Source: Halochromatium glycolicum (GTDB taxonomy: Bacteria > Pseudomonadota > Gammaproteobacteria > Chromatiales > Chromatiaceae). From it: DNA of 64,000 bases. The stretch lies in contig NZ_NRSJ01000023.1 of assembly GCF_016584085.1 (NCBI RefSeq), forward strand, positions 1-64,000, written 5' to 3'. Shown one piece after another: positions 48,583 through 55,915 of the stretch. Each line of letters starts with the position of its first letter. Position 1 is the stretch's first letter. Made by a program: the position numbers and the translations under genes. The notes beneath the pieces were generated by a model, which worked only from the letters and a program-made list of their open reading frames with translations, searched no databases and was not told the DNA's origin.

Positions 48583-49514
48583 GGGCTGACCGACTCGGCG
48601 GTTTGAGTGCGTCCGTCAGCAGCCACGCCTGCAGCCGAGGTCCTAGCGGCCAAGGCCGTGGCGCGCTCGGTACGTGCGCGCTCGGCCTCGGCCAGCAACA
48701 CTGGCAGGGCCGGGATGTCGTTGTCCCATTCGATCAGCACCGGGACCTCGGGCAGCGCCTGCACCAGGCGTCGGAACAGCGCCCACACCGGCGGGCTCAC
48801 CCGATCGTTGTGGGCGTCGAGTAGGTAGCCCGGCTTCACCGCATGGCCGGCGAGGTGGACCTCGCGCACCCGCGCGAGCGGCAACGCCGCCAGATAGGCG
48901 TCGACGTCGTCGCCGTGGTTGACGTGATTGACGTAGAGGTTGTTCAGATCGAGCAGCAGCTCGCAGTCGGTGGCATGGGTCAGGGCGGCGAGGAACTCCG
49001 CCTCACTCAGGCTGGAATCGGCAAAGCGCAGGTAGGCCGAGACGTTCTCTACCACCAGCGGTGCTTGCAGCAGATCCTGTACCGCCAGCACCCGCTCGCT
49101 GACGTGGCGCAGCGCTTCTTCGGTGTACGGGAAGGGCAGCAGCTCGTGGTAGTGGCGGCGGTTGTGCGCGGTGAAGCACAGGTGATCGGAGACCCAGGCT
49201 GCCCCGGTGCGCTCGCGCAGCTGGATGATCTGCCGCAGGTACTTGTGGTCCAAGGGGTCGCATCCGGCGAGGTTCATGCCGACGCAGTGCAGGGTCAGCG
49301 GATAGCGAACGCTGATCGCCTCGAGCCCGGCATGCTCCAGACCGCCCGCGGCCAGGTGATTGTCGGCGAGCAGCTCGAGCCAGGGCACCGGCGGGCGCTC
49401 ACGCAGCACCTGCTCGAGATGGCAATGACGCAGGCCGATACCCGCTCCGGCGATCGACCGATCATCGGAGCGGGCATGGCCGCGGTCGGTGGCGTCGACC
49501 ACGGAGTATTGCAT
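48576..49514 (-). CDS. bufB1: DUF692 multinuclear iron oxidase, bufferin maturase (BufB/HvfB, MbnB-like)
   Basis: A 312-residue TIM-barrel-type enzyme. Conserved metal-binding stretches are LTLHCVGMNLAG, AAWVSDHLCFTA, YHELLPFPYTEEAL, VVENVSAYLRF, LLLDLNNLYVNHVNHG, EVHLAGH and LIEWDNDIP. These His, Asp and Glu residues form the two- or three-iron site of the MbnB/HvfB/BufB family. The family oxidises Cys residues of precursor peptides to thio-oxazole or oxazolone-thioamide groups that bind copper. The start is ATG 49514 (MQYSVV), 17 bases after bufA1, and no longer start is needed. Its partner is bufC, overlapping by 7 bases. Confidence 0.93.
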   Translation of the reverse strand: MQYSVVDATDRGHARSDDRSIAGAGIGLRHCHLEQVLRERPPVPWLELLADNHLAAGGLEHAGLEAISVRYPLTLHCVGMNLAGCDPLDHKYLRQIIQLRERTGAAWVSDHLCFTAHNRRHYHELLPFPYTEEALRHVSERVLAVQDLLQAPLVVENVSAYLRFADSSLSEAEFLAALTHATDCELLLDLNNLYVNHVNHGDDVDAYLAALPLARVREVHLAGHAVKPGYLLDAHNDRVSPPVWALFRRLVQALPEVPVLIEWDNDIPALPVLLAEAERARTERATALAARTSAAGVAADGRTQTAESVSPC

Positions 49515-49530
49515 GATGCGAACGGGGTGC

Positions 49531-49821
49531 TTACTTCGCCGGCTTGGTCGCAGCGACGGTGCCACCGACGATCTTGGTGCAGGTCCCCTCGGGCACATAG
49601 ACCCACTCGGTGGGCTCACCGTCGGCCTTGGCCTGGCCGGCGCAGGCGTGCTTGCCATCCAGTGCGCCGCAATCGTTCATGCCCTGCTTGGCGATGCCGG
49701 CACACTTCTCCCAGGCGGTTGGGGCATCCGGTACCGCCTGCGCCTGGCCGGCGGCGAGCAGCGCGCCGGCGGCTAAGATGCCGGCAATATGATTGGCAAC
49801 ACAGGTTTTGGTGTCGTTCAT
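49531..49821 (-). CDS. bufA1: Bufferin precursor BufA1 (DUF2282)
   Basis: A 96-residue precursor with a long signal peptide ([17 protein letters not shown]) that directs it to the periplasm. The mature part holds four conserved Cys in [27 protein letters not shown] and [12 protein letters not shown], the pattern of DUF2282/BufA1 proteins. In described systems two central Cys are modified and the product binds copper, protecting cells from copper excess. ATG 49821 is preceded by GAGGA. It is the first gene of bufA1-bufB-bufC-sigma-anti-sigma. Confidence 0.94.
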   Translation of the reverse strand: MNDTKTCVANHIAGILAAGALLAAGQAQAVPDAPTAWEKCAGIAKQGMNDCGALDGKHACAGQAKADGEPTEWVYVPEGTCTKIVGGTVAATKPAK

Positions 49822-50000
49822 GGAGGCGATCCTCTGATGTTGAAGAAACAAGTGGCAGCGGCGCGCGCTGTCCTCCTTCAAGACGGTTCTCGATCCTGGA
49901 CTATTGCATTACCACAATTCTAGGATGGGATTGCCGGGGCGATCCCCGGGTGCTCGTCCAGCCGGCATCAGTCCAGCCCGCAGACGAATCAGTCAGGACC

Positions 50001-50066
50001 ATGGTTGAATGAACCATCTGCCAACATCCGGTCTTGTTCGGCATTGCCGAGCCATTCGCCGAACAA
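50001..50066 (+). promoter_or_regulatory. Two inverted repeats in the leader of the aldehyde dehydrogenase gene
   Basis: ATGGTT/AACCAT (50001-50017) is a 6-base perfect inverted repeat. TTGTTCGGC/GCCGAACAA (50034-50042 and 50058-50066) is a 9-base perfect inverted repeat with a 15-base loop, ending 14 bases before the ATG and just before the GGAG ribosome-binding site. They may be operators or an RNA hairpin controlling translation. A third repeat, CCGGGG/CCCCGG, lies near 49934 on the bufA1 side. Confidence 0.5.
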
Positions 50067-50079
50067 CGGAGACTGCTAC

Positions 50080-51525
50080 ATGAACGACGATCGGAATCCA
50101 CATCATCGCCATCGCATCGCCGCCGAGGTGCGCGCCGCGGGGTCGCTCGAGGTGCTGAATCCGTTCAATCTGCACCCGATCGCGACCGTCGACACTGTCG
50201 ATCTTGAAGGCGTCGAGCGAGCGCTCGCCGTGGCCGACGCCTGCTACCGGCAGCGCGACGGCTGGCTGCCCGACTTTGAACGCATGGCGATCCTGCGCCG
50301 GGCCGCCGAGCTGATGACCACGCGCATCGACGAGCTGGCCCTGCTGATCGCCCGCGAGGGCGGCAAACCGCTGACCGATGCACGGGTCGAGGCCGAGCGG
50401 GCAGTCGACGGCCTGCGCTGCTGCGCGGAGCTGCCACGCCACAGCGGCGGGCGCGAGGTGCCGATGCAGGCGACCGCCGCCGGTGCTGGGCGCTGGGCCT
50501 TCAGCACCCATGAGCCGATCGGTCCGGTGGTGGCGGTCAGCGCCTTCAACCATCCGCTGAACCTGATCGTGCATCAGGTGGCGCCCGCGGTCGCGGCCGG
50601 CTGTCCGGTGATCGTCAAACCGGCCGAGGACACACCGCTGTCGTGCCTGCAGTTCATCGATCTGCTGCGCGAGGCCGGCCTGCCGCCGGCCTGGGCGCAG
50701 GCGCTGGTGACGGATTCGCCGGCGACCGCCGAGGCGCTGGCAACCGATCCGCGGGTGGCCTTCCTGAGCTTCATCGGCAGTGCGCGGGTCGGCTGGCACC
50801 TGCGCTCCAGGCTTGCGCCCGGCGCCCGCTGCGCGCTCGAGCATGGCGGCGCGGCGCCGGTGCTGGTCGATCGGGGCGTCGATCTGCAGCAGGTCGCGCC
50901 CTTGCTGGCCAAGGGCGGTCTCTATCATGCCGGCCAGGTCTGCGTCTCGGTGCAGCGCGTCTACGTGCATCAGGATCAGGCGCTGAGTCTGGCGCAGGCG
51001 CTGGCCGAAGCAGCGGCCGGGATGCAGGTCGATGATCCGATCCTGGCCGAGACCGCCATCGGCCCGTTGATCCGCCCGGCCGAGGTCGAGCGCGTGGACC
51101 AATGGGTGCGCGAGGCGCTCGGTCAGGGTGCGACCTTGCTCTGTGGGGGCGAGCCGCTCTCGCAAACCTGCTATATGCCGACGGTGCTGTTCGATCCGCC
51201 GGCCACGGCCAAGGTCAGTACACAGGAGCTGTTCGGGCCGGTGATCTGCGTCTATCCCTACGCCGAGATCGATGCGGCGATCGCGGCGGCCAATGCCTTG
51301 CCGTTTGCATTCCAGGCGGCGGTGTTCACGCGTGAGCTGGCTTTTGCACGGAATGCTGCTGATCGGCTCGCAGCCTCGGCGGTGATGATCAACGACCACA
51401 CCGCCTTCCGCACCGATTGGATGCCGTTTGCCGGACTACGCCAATCGGGACTGGGCACCGGCGGCATGCCCTATACCTTCGAGGACATGCGCATCGAGAA
51501 GTTGGTGGTTTGGCGGGCGGATTGA
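50080..51525 (+). CDS. NAD(P)-dependent aldehyde dehydrogenase
   Basis: A 481-residue ALDH-superfamily enzyme. The Rossmann part has PIGPVVAVSAFNHPLNLIVHQVAPA and VIVKPAEDTP (cofactor Lys). The general-base Glu is in CALEHGGAAP (normally ELGGK). The catalytic Cys is in YHAGQVCVSVQRV. The C-terminus has QELFGPVICVYPY and SGLGTGGMPYTFEDM. The departure from ELGGK is shared with some phosphonoacetaldehyde/lactaldehyde-type members, so the substrate is unclear. ATG 50080 follows ACGGAG, preferred over the longer open frame. It is divergent from the bufferin operon. Confidence 0.92.
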   Translation: MNDDRNPHHRHRIAAEVRAAGSLEVLNPFNLHPIATVDTVDLEGVERALAVADACYRQRDGWLPDFERMAILRRAAELMTTRIDELALLIAREGGKPLTDARVEAERAVDGLRCCAELPRHSGGREVPMQATAAGAGRWAFSTHEPIGPVVAVSAFNHPLNLIVHQVAPAVAAGCPVIVKPAEDTPLSCLQFIDLLREAGLPPAWAQALVTDSPATAEALATDPRVAFLSFIGSARVGWHLRSRLAPGARCALEHGGAAPVLVDRGVDLQQVAPLLAKGGLYHAGQVCVSVQRVYVHQDQALSLAQALAEAAAGMQVDDPILAETAIGPLIRPAEVERVDQWVREALGQGATLLCGGEPLSQTCYMPTVLFDPPATAKVSTQELFGPVICVYPYAEIDAAIAAANALPFAFQAAVFTRELAFARNAADRLAASAVMINDHTAFRTDWMPFAGLRQSGLGTGGMPYTFEDMRIEKLVVWRAD

Positions 51526-51698
51526 GGCTGTGTTCGAGCACGCTGGATCAGCCTTTCCAACGCGCTATCACGGCATGATTGACACAGGTGTTAGCGGCCC
51601 CTGAACCTCATCTGCTGCGGAGTGAGCATCGCCTTGGCGCGGCATGCTCCCAGTGCGTATTTCGGCCGATCGCGATCCTTGGTGAGAGAACGACAGCG

Positions 51699-52307
51699 CT
51701 ACCCTGCGACCGGCCTCAGTGTCTCCAGATAGCCTGCAATCTGAGACCGACAGGCGTTCCATTGCTCTGGTGATCGGTCAACCTTGGCGAGGCCGATACA
51801 GCCCTCCAGCGCGGCGACGATGAAGCGAGCAACGGCCCGGCTGTCGATGTCGTCGCGCAGGTATCCTTGTATCTTGCCGCGCTCGACCGTCGCCTCCAGC
51901 GCATCGATCCACTCGTTGAGCACCTCGAGGAGACGCTGACGAAACCCGTCGTCTTGATCGACCATCTCCTGGGCCAGGTTATTTAGCGGGCAGCCGTGCT
52001 CGCGCATCATCGGAGGTATCCGCTCCGGCAGCGCGTCCAGCATCCGGGGCAGCTCACGAACGGGGTCGTCCATCGCTGCAAGGGGCTCGAGCCAGATCGA
52101 GCGCACCAGCGGTCTGATCTGCTCCTCTACCACCGCGTAGCCCAACGCCGTCTTGCTGCTGAAGTGATGGTAGAACGCGCCCTTTCTCAGGCCGGATAGC
52201 CGCAACACCTCATCGACCCGCATGCCCTGGAACCCGTGACGATGAATCTCCTGAAAGGCCGTCTGCACCAGGTTATCTCTGGTCTGTTGCGGGTTTCTGC
52301 TCGTCAT
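51699..52307 (-). CDS. TetR/AcrR-family transcriptional repressor
   Basis: A 202-residue regulator. The N-terminal DNA-binding helix-turn-helix is TRDNLVQTAFQEIHRHGFQGMRVDEVLRLSGLRKGAFYHHFSSKTALGYAV, with the TetR hallmark GAFYHHF. The C-terminal ligand domain has the conserved GCPLNNLAQEM of the AcrR/C-terminal-16 subgroup. The start is ATG 52307, where homology begins. It is transcribed away from the membrane protein and hydrolase genes. Two palindromes between them (52361-52417) are the likely operators, so it probably represses itself and the divergent operon. Confidence 0.94.
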   Translation of the reverse strand: MTSRNPQQTRDNLVQTAFQEIHRHGFQGMRVDEVLRLSGLRKGAFYHHFSSKTALGYAVVEEQIRPLVRSIWLEPLAAMDDPVRELPRMLDALPERIPPMMREHGCPLNNLAQEMVDQDDGFRQRLLEVLNEWIDALEATVERGKIQGYLRDDIDSRAVARFIVAALEGCIGLAKVDRSPEQWNACRSQIAGYLETLRPVAG

Positions 52308-52360
52308 CGAAGGACTCCTGGTGACCTTGTGTGTGGTCTCATCAAGCGGCTCGCACACTA

Positions 52361-52417
52361 TAGACAAACCAGTTGGTCTGTTCTATCCTCCGATTCAGAA
52401 GACCATTTAGTCTGCTG
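52361..52417. promoter_or_regulatory. Two palindromes, probable TetR operators
   Basis: 52361-52385 is an imperfect palindrome with arms TAGACAAACCA and TGGTCTGTTCTA. 52396-52417 has arms CAGAAGAC and GTCTGCTG. Both contain the AGAC...GTCT core and lie between divergent genes, where a TetR repressor and its target are expected to share control. The assignment to the adjacent TetR protein is an inference. Confidence 0.65.
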
Positions 52418-52496
52418 AAGCCATGGTCCGTACTCACCCAGAGAGCCCGACTCGCACCAAGACCGCAAGCAACCCGCTCATTGACCGGAGGAACGC

Positions 52497-53234
52497 ATGA
52501 ACGAACCCGTTTACGCCGCGACCCTCGTCGTCCTCGAGATCCTATTCACCCTGATGCTCCTGGCCGTCTTGCGCTCATCGGGGGCGAGGGCGCCGCTCTT
52601 GACCGTCATTGGCTCGACTTGCATGCTCTGGCTCGCCGGCGTCTATCTGCTGCTGGCGAATGGTTTCTTCAGTGCCACTGGGCTGCCCCAGTTGGCCTTC
52701 TTTCTGACGGTCGTGCTCCTGACGGCGATCGGTTTTCTGATGGCGTGCGCTTGGAGGCCCCTGCGAGAGGTCGTCGACGCCATTTCGACGAGGGATGTCC
52801 TGCGCCTTCAGCAGATGCGGGCGGTGTTCGGTGTCATGTTCTTCTTTACCGCGGCCTTGCCTCTGTGGTTTCAATACCTTGGCGGGTTGGGCGATATCGC
52901 CGCAGGCATCGGCGCCTTCCTCGCCCTCAGGCATCTGAGAACCGGATCGGACCGGCTCGATGCGGATCGCGAGCGTCGGGCCATCATTGGAGGCAATCTG
53001 GTTGGGATCTTGGACTTTGTCGTGGTGCTTACGCTGGGTGTCTTGATCGTGTTGCGTGATCACTCGCCGGACATCGCATTCGATCTGATTCCGCTCTACG
53101 TGGTGCCGATCTTCCTGCTGCTGCATCTCGTCTCGCTGCAACGGTTGACCACCCTTGGAGCCGCAAGCGATGCGCCTGGGCGCCGGGAACAGGCAGCGAC
53201 CAGAGGCACGCCAACCGTTGATCCCTCGGCTTAG
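52497..53234 (+). CDS. Membrane protein of unknown function, six to seven helices
   Basis: A 245-residue hydrophobic protein. Helices are evident at about 5-25, 33-56, 66-84, 108-128, 133-145, 162-184 and 195-214. VVEVD- or HxxxH-type catalytic motifs are not seen, and I recognise no named family. It follows TetR operator-like palindromes and precedes a haloalkane-dehalogenase-like hydrolase, so the three probably form a repressor-controlled unit. It might serve as a carrier or a membrane partner for the hydrolase. The tail after 215 is polar and Arg-rich. Confidence 0.75.
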   Translation: MNEPVYAATLVVLEILFTLMLLAVLRSSGARAPLLTVIGSTCMLWLAGVYLLLANGFFSATGLPQLAFFLTVVLLTAIGFLMACAWRPLREVVDAISTRDVLRLQQMRAVFGVMFFFTAALPLWFQYLGGLGDIAAGIGAFLALRHLRTGSDRLDADRERRAIIGGNLVGILDFVVVLTLGVLIVLRDHSPDIAFDLIPLYVVPIFLLLHLVSLQRLTTLGAASDAPGRREQAATRGTPTVDPSA

Positions 53235-53243
53235 GTCGATTCG

Positions 53244-53288
53244 ATTTCAAACCATTCGAAATCGTCCCATTCGGTGTCGTCCCATTCG
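53244..53288. repeat. Three degenerate 15-base tandem repeats between two genes
   Basis: Units end in CCATTCG: ATTTCAAACCATTCG, AAATCGTCCCATTCG and GTGTCGTCCCATTCG, followed by a partial ATGTGG. They fill the 74-base gap between the membrane protein stop and the hydrolase start. No function is apparent. Confidence 0.75.
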
Positions 53289-53308
53289 ATGTGGTTCAAG
53301 TGCTCGCC

Positions 53309-54277
53309 ATGAATGCCATCGTCTTCGTGCTGAGTCTGCTCGCCCTCGGAATCGCAAGCGCTGTCGTCTGGCTGTCCCTGACCGACCCGACCCCGGATGG
53401 GTTCGTGCTTGACCGAGCGCGCTATCCGTTCCAATCGCAGTTCATGGACTTGCCGGACGGCAGTCGTCTCCACTACCTCGACGAGGGTCAAGGTCCGACG
53501 TTGCTGCTCTTGCATGGCAACCCGACCTGGTCCTTCCTCTACCGTCAGCTCATCCATGGACTGAAGGACGAGTTCCGACTGGTCGTGCCTGACTACCCTG
53601 GATTCGGCCTCTCGACGGCGAGCAGCGGCTATGGCTTTACCCCTGCAGAACATGCACAGGCGGTTGGTCAGCTGGTCGAGAGGCTCGATCTCCAGGATGC
53701 CTTGATCCTAATGCAGGACTGGGGTGGCCCGATCGGCTTCAAGCTCGCGCTGCAGCAGCCCGAGCGCTTCAAAGGCTTTGTGATCGGCAATACCTGGGCC
53801 TGGCCACTGGAGCGGTTGCGGCACAAGGTCTTCAGCATGGTGATGGGGGGATGGCCCGGCCAGCTCAGCGCCTGGTGCTGCAATGGCGTGGTGCGGGCCT
53901 TCATGTCGCGCGGCGTCGCCGGTCAGCTCAGCGCCCCTGAGCTAGCCATGTATCTCGGCCCCTTCTCGCGTGCCGACAGCCGTTCGCCGACCCACATCTT
54001 TCCGGCCCAGCTGCGCAACGCCAGCGATTTTCTAGGCGATGTCTACCGCAACCTCCCGCGTCTATCCGACCGACCCGTGCTGTTGCTCTGGGGAGAGAAG
54101 GACTTCGCCTTCCAGAAACCGGAGCGCGATCGCTTTGAGTCCCTGTTTCCTGATCACGAAACGGTGTTGCTGGAAGGTGCGGGCCACTTCATTCAGGAAG
54201 ATGCCCCGGAGGCGATCGTCGGCGCGATTCGCGACTGGTCCAAGAAGACGTTTAGCAAACGAGACGAGAGCGGATAA
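53309..54277 (+). CDS. Alpha/beta hydrolase, haloalkane dehalogenase-like, membrane-anchored
   Basis: A 322-residue enzyme. An N-terminal helix (AIVFVLSLLALGIASAVVWL) anchors or exports it. The hydrolase core has the oxyanion motif LLHGNPTWSFLYR, nucleophile Asp in LMQDWGGPIGFK, NTWAWPLERL, LLLWGEKDFAF and the base His in LEGAGHFIQED. HGNPTW plus a DWGG nucleophile is characteristic of haloalkane dehalogenases and related epoxide hydrolases. A halide-binding Trp is adjacent to the nucleophile. The substrate is unproved. ATG 53309 is preferred to GTG 53291. A hairpin (54280-54313) follows the stop. Confidence 0.88.
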   Translation: MNAIVFVLSLLALGIASAVVWLSLTDPTPDGFVLDRARYPFQSQFMDLPDGSRLHYLDEGQGPTLLLLHGNPTWSFLYRQLIHGLKDEFRLVVPDYPGFGLSTASSGYGFTPAEHAQAVGQLVERLDLQDALILMQDWGGPIGFKLALQQPERFKGFVIGNTWAWPLERLRHKVFSMVMGGWPGQLSAWCCNGVVRAFMSRGVAGQLSAPELAMYLGPFSRADSRSPTHIFPAQLRNASDFLGDVYRNLPRLSDRPVLLLWGEKDFAFQKPERDRFESLFPDHETVLLEGAGHFIQEDAPEAIVGAIRDWSKKTFSKRDESG

Positions 54278-54279
54278 TG

Positions 54280-54313
54280 GATGGGAACGGAACAGCCGGG
54301 GTCTGTTCCCATC
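54280..54313 (+). terminator. Hairpin after the hydrolase gene
   Basis: GATGGG...CCCATC and AACAG...CTGTT pair to make a stem with a small bulge immediately after the hydrolase stop. There is no strong T-run, so termination is uncertain. Confidence 0.45.
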
Positions 54314-54395
54314 AGGGCAGCATCACCCATACGACCATGCAGCCGTCGATTAACCCTGACAGCGTTAGCCCCTTGCCGGCGGTTGCGTTCGTTGC

Positions 54396-54578
54396 TCAGG
54401 TGTCCATCGGCACGACTGGACCGAGGCCGAATTGCCGGAAATGGTCATCGAACGCAAAGGCTGTCGTGAGGCCAACGTGCTCCATGACGACGCGACTGGT
54501 GCAGTCAGTGAAGCTCCAGCCCTTGTCCGAGAATTGCCTGAAGACGTCCCAAGCACGATGGATATCTTCGCGCGTCAT
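54396..54578 (-). pseudogene. PIN-domain (VapC-like) toxin, C-terminal fragment
   Basis: 60 codons reading REDIHRAWDVFRQFSDKGWS, then FTDCTSRVVMEHVGL and AFAFDDHFRQFGLGPV. SFTDCxS and AFDxHF are the third and fourth acidic motifs of one PIN-toxin subfamily (full length about 130-140). The N-terminal half, including the first catalytic Asp, is missing. The break lies within 25 bases of the palindromic repeat at 54603, which may mark the breakpoint. Confidence 0.75.
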
Positions 54579-54602
54579 CCAATTACATCGGCTAGCGACC
54601 CG

Positions 54603-54767
54603 CTAAGGCGATTGCCGGAAAAGCTCGTACCGAATTGCGCAGGATGTTCGTTTGCCTTCGAGGAGCGTCGCCGGGAGCATAGCCGGGCTATGTGAGCGGC
54701 GGCGCGACGAAGAAGGCGAGCGAAAAGACCAGCAAGGCGGTATGAGCTTTGACAGAAATCGCCTTAG
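54603..54767 (+). repeat. Palindromic interspersed repeat, copy D
   Basis: The most complete copy, 165 bases, with 11-base terminal inverted repeats: CTAAGGCGATT at 54603-54613 and the matching AAATCGCCTTAG at the right. The dinucleotide TA falls near both tips. The left neighbour is a broken PIN gene. At the right it reaches into the hvfA gene and supplies its stop codon (TAA on the minus strand at 54764-54766). Confidence 0.93.
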
Positions 54768-55033
54768 CTGCTGCCGCACTTGCCCTCGCCGCACTTGCCT
54801 TCGCCGTCATCCTTGGCGCCACACTTACCCTCGCCGCACTTGCCTTCGCCATCGTCCTTGGCGCCGCATTTGCCCTCGCCACAGCTGCCTTCGGCTAGCT
54901 GCAGATAGCCGCTCTCAAGTTGTTCGGTGACGAAGGGGTTGTCACTGGCCTGGGCCAGATTGGCGACGCTCAGGGTGCCGGCGAGGGTGGCGCCGGCCAT
55001 CATGGCGGCGGGGGTGATGATCTGCTTGGACAT
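54764..55033 (-). CDS. hvfA: HvfA-type RiPP precursor with EGKCG repeats, orphaned
   Basis: An 89-residue precursor. The signal region MSKQIITPAAMMAGATLAGTLSVANLAQA is followed by DNPFVTEQLESGYLQLAEGSCGEGKCG and two AKDDGEGKCGEGKCG units, giving one SCG and five EGKCG motifs. This is the HvfA layout: the Cys residues are oxidised by an HvfB (DUF692) enzyme with HvfC to give copper-binding groups. No hvfB or hvfC follows; the downstream side is the palindromic repeat, whose edge provides the stop codon. ATG 55033 has GGAG upstream. The only DUF692/DUF2063 pair in the window is in the bufferin operon 5 kb away. Confidence 0.9.
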   Translation of the reverse strand: MSKQIITPAAMMAGATLAGTLSVANLAQASDNPFVTEQLESGYLQLAEGSCGEGKCGAKDDGEGKCGEGKCGAKDDGEGKCGEGKCGSS

Positions 55034-55331
55034 GGAATGACTCCGAACGACGATAAGGTTGATAGGCTGACAGCCCTGGCGGCAGCCGCGGTCGGCTTGC
55101 ACTGGTTCAGTGGCTCTCACTCGCTAAAGACCGCGGTGGTCGGTGGAATCTTTCAACCGCTGTTGATGACGATGGGCTGATCCCGCGCTCGGCCTGCGCC
55201 GAGGCGCGCGATCGCTGAGGGTGGCGCTTTGATGAAGTCCGTTGACTGGCTGCAACGATAGGGCGCCTGATCCGGTCCGTTCTCTGTAGGTGACCGTCAG
55301 TGAGCATCCCAACCGAGCCCTGGAGAACAGT
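55034..55331. other. Divergent intergenic region between hvfA and the second AhpD-like gene
   Basis: No gene is visible. It must hold promoters for both divergent genes, but I cannot assign convincing -35/-10 boxes by eye. Confidence 0.5.
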
Positions 55332-55895
55332 ATGCAATCGCGCTTTCCCTATCACGATACAACCTCTGCACCGCAGGAGGCCGTGGCGGCGCTGACCGAG
55401 GCCGAACGCCAGTTCGGCATGCTGCCCAACCTGATGCGCAAGATGGCCACCGCGCCAGCGCTCCTGAAGGGCTACCTGGCCTTGGGTGAGCTGTTCGAGC
55501 AGACCTCGTTCTCGCCGGCGGAGCAGCAGATCGTTCTACTGAGTGTCAGTCGTGAGAACCGCTGTGGCTACTGTATGGGTGCGCACAGCGTGCTCGCAGA
55601 CATGGCCAAGGTCCCGCAGGAGGTGACCGACGCGCTGCGGGCCGGTCAACCCTTGCCTGACCCGCGACTCGAGGCGCTGCGCCGCTTCACCACCGCGGTG
55701 GTCGAGGCGCGCGGCTGGGTCGATGAGTCAGAGGTCGCCGCGTTTCAGGAGGCCGGCTACGACGCGCAGCAGGTGTTGGAGGTCGTGCTCGGGGTCGGCA
55801 TGAAGACCCTGTCGAACTACACCAACCACATTGCCGGCACCGAGCTGGACGCCTCGTTTCAGCATCGCGCCTGGCGGGCGAGTGAGGCGGGTTGA
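55332..55895 (+). CDS. AhpD-like carboxymuconolactone decarboxylase-family protein (2)
   Basis: A 187-residue paralogue of the product of 42475-43041, with the same layout: LTEAERQFGMLPNLMRKMATAPALLKGYLALGELFEQTSFS, the redox motif VSRENRCGYCMGAHSVLADM (CxxCxxxH), VTDALRAGQPLP, YDAQQVLEVVLGVGMKTLSNY. It is expected to be a thiol-based peroxidase or reductase. It is divergent from hvfA, a copper-peptide precursor, which may hint at a shared metal or peroxide stress response (inference). It is followed by an inverted repeat and a strong intrinsic terminator. Confidence 0.9.
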   Translation: MQSRFPYHDTTSAPQEAVAALTEAERQFGMLPNLMRKMATAPALLKGYLALGELFEQTSFSPAEQQIVLLSVSRENRCGYCMGAHSVLADMAKVPQEVTDALRAGQPLPDPRLEALRRFTTAVVEARGWVDESEVAAFQEAGYDAQQVLEVVLGVGMKTLSNYTNHIAGTELDASFQHRAWRASEAG

Positions 55896-55915
55896 AAGAA
55901 TCGAGCGCTTCACTT

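Noticed and set aside
54768..54900. Periodic repeats in hvfA considered as a CRISPR-like array
   Set aside because: They are in-frame EGKCG codon repeats of a precursor peptide with no spacers.
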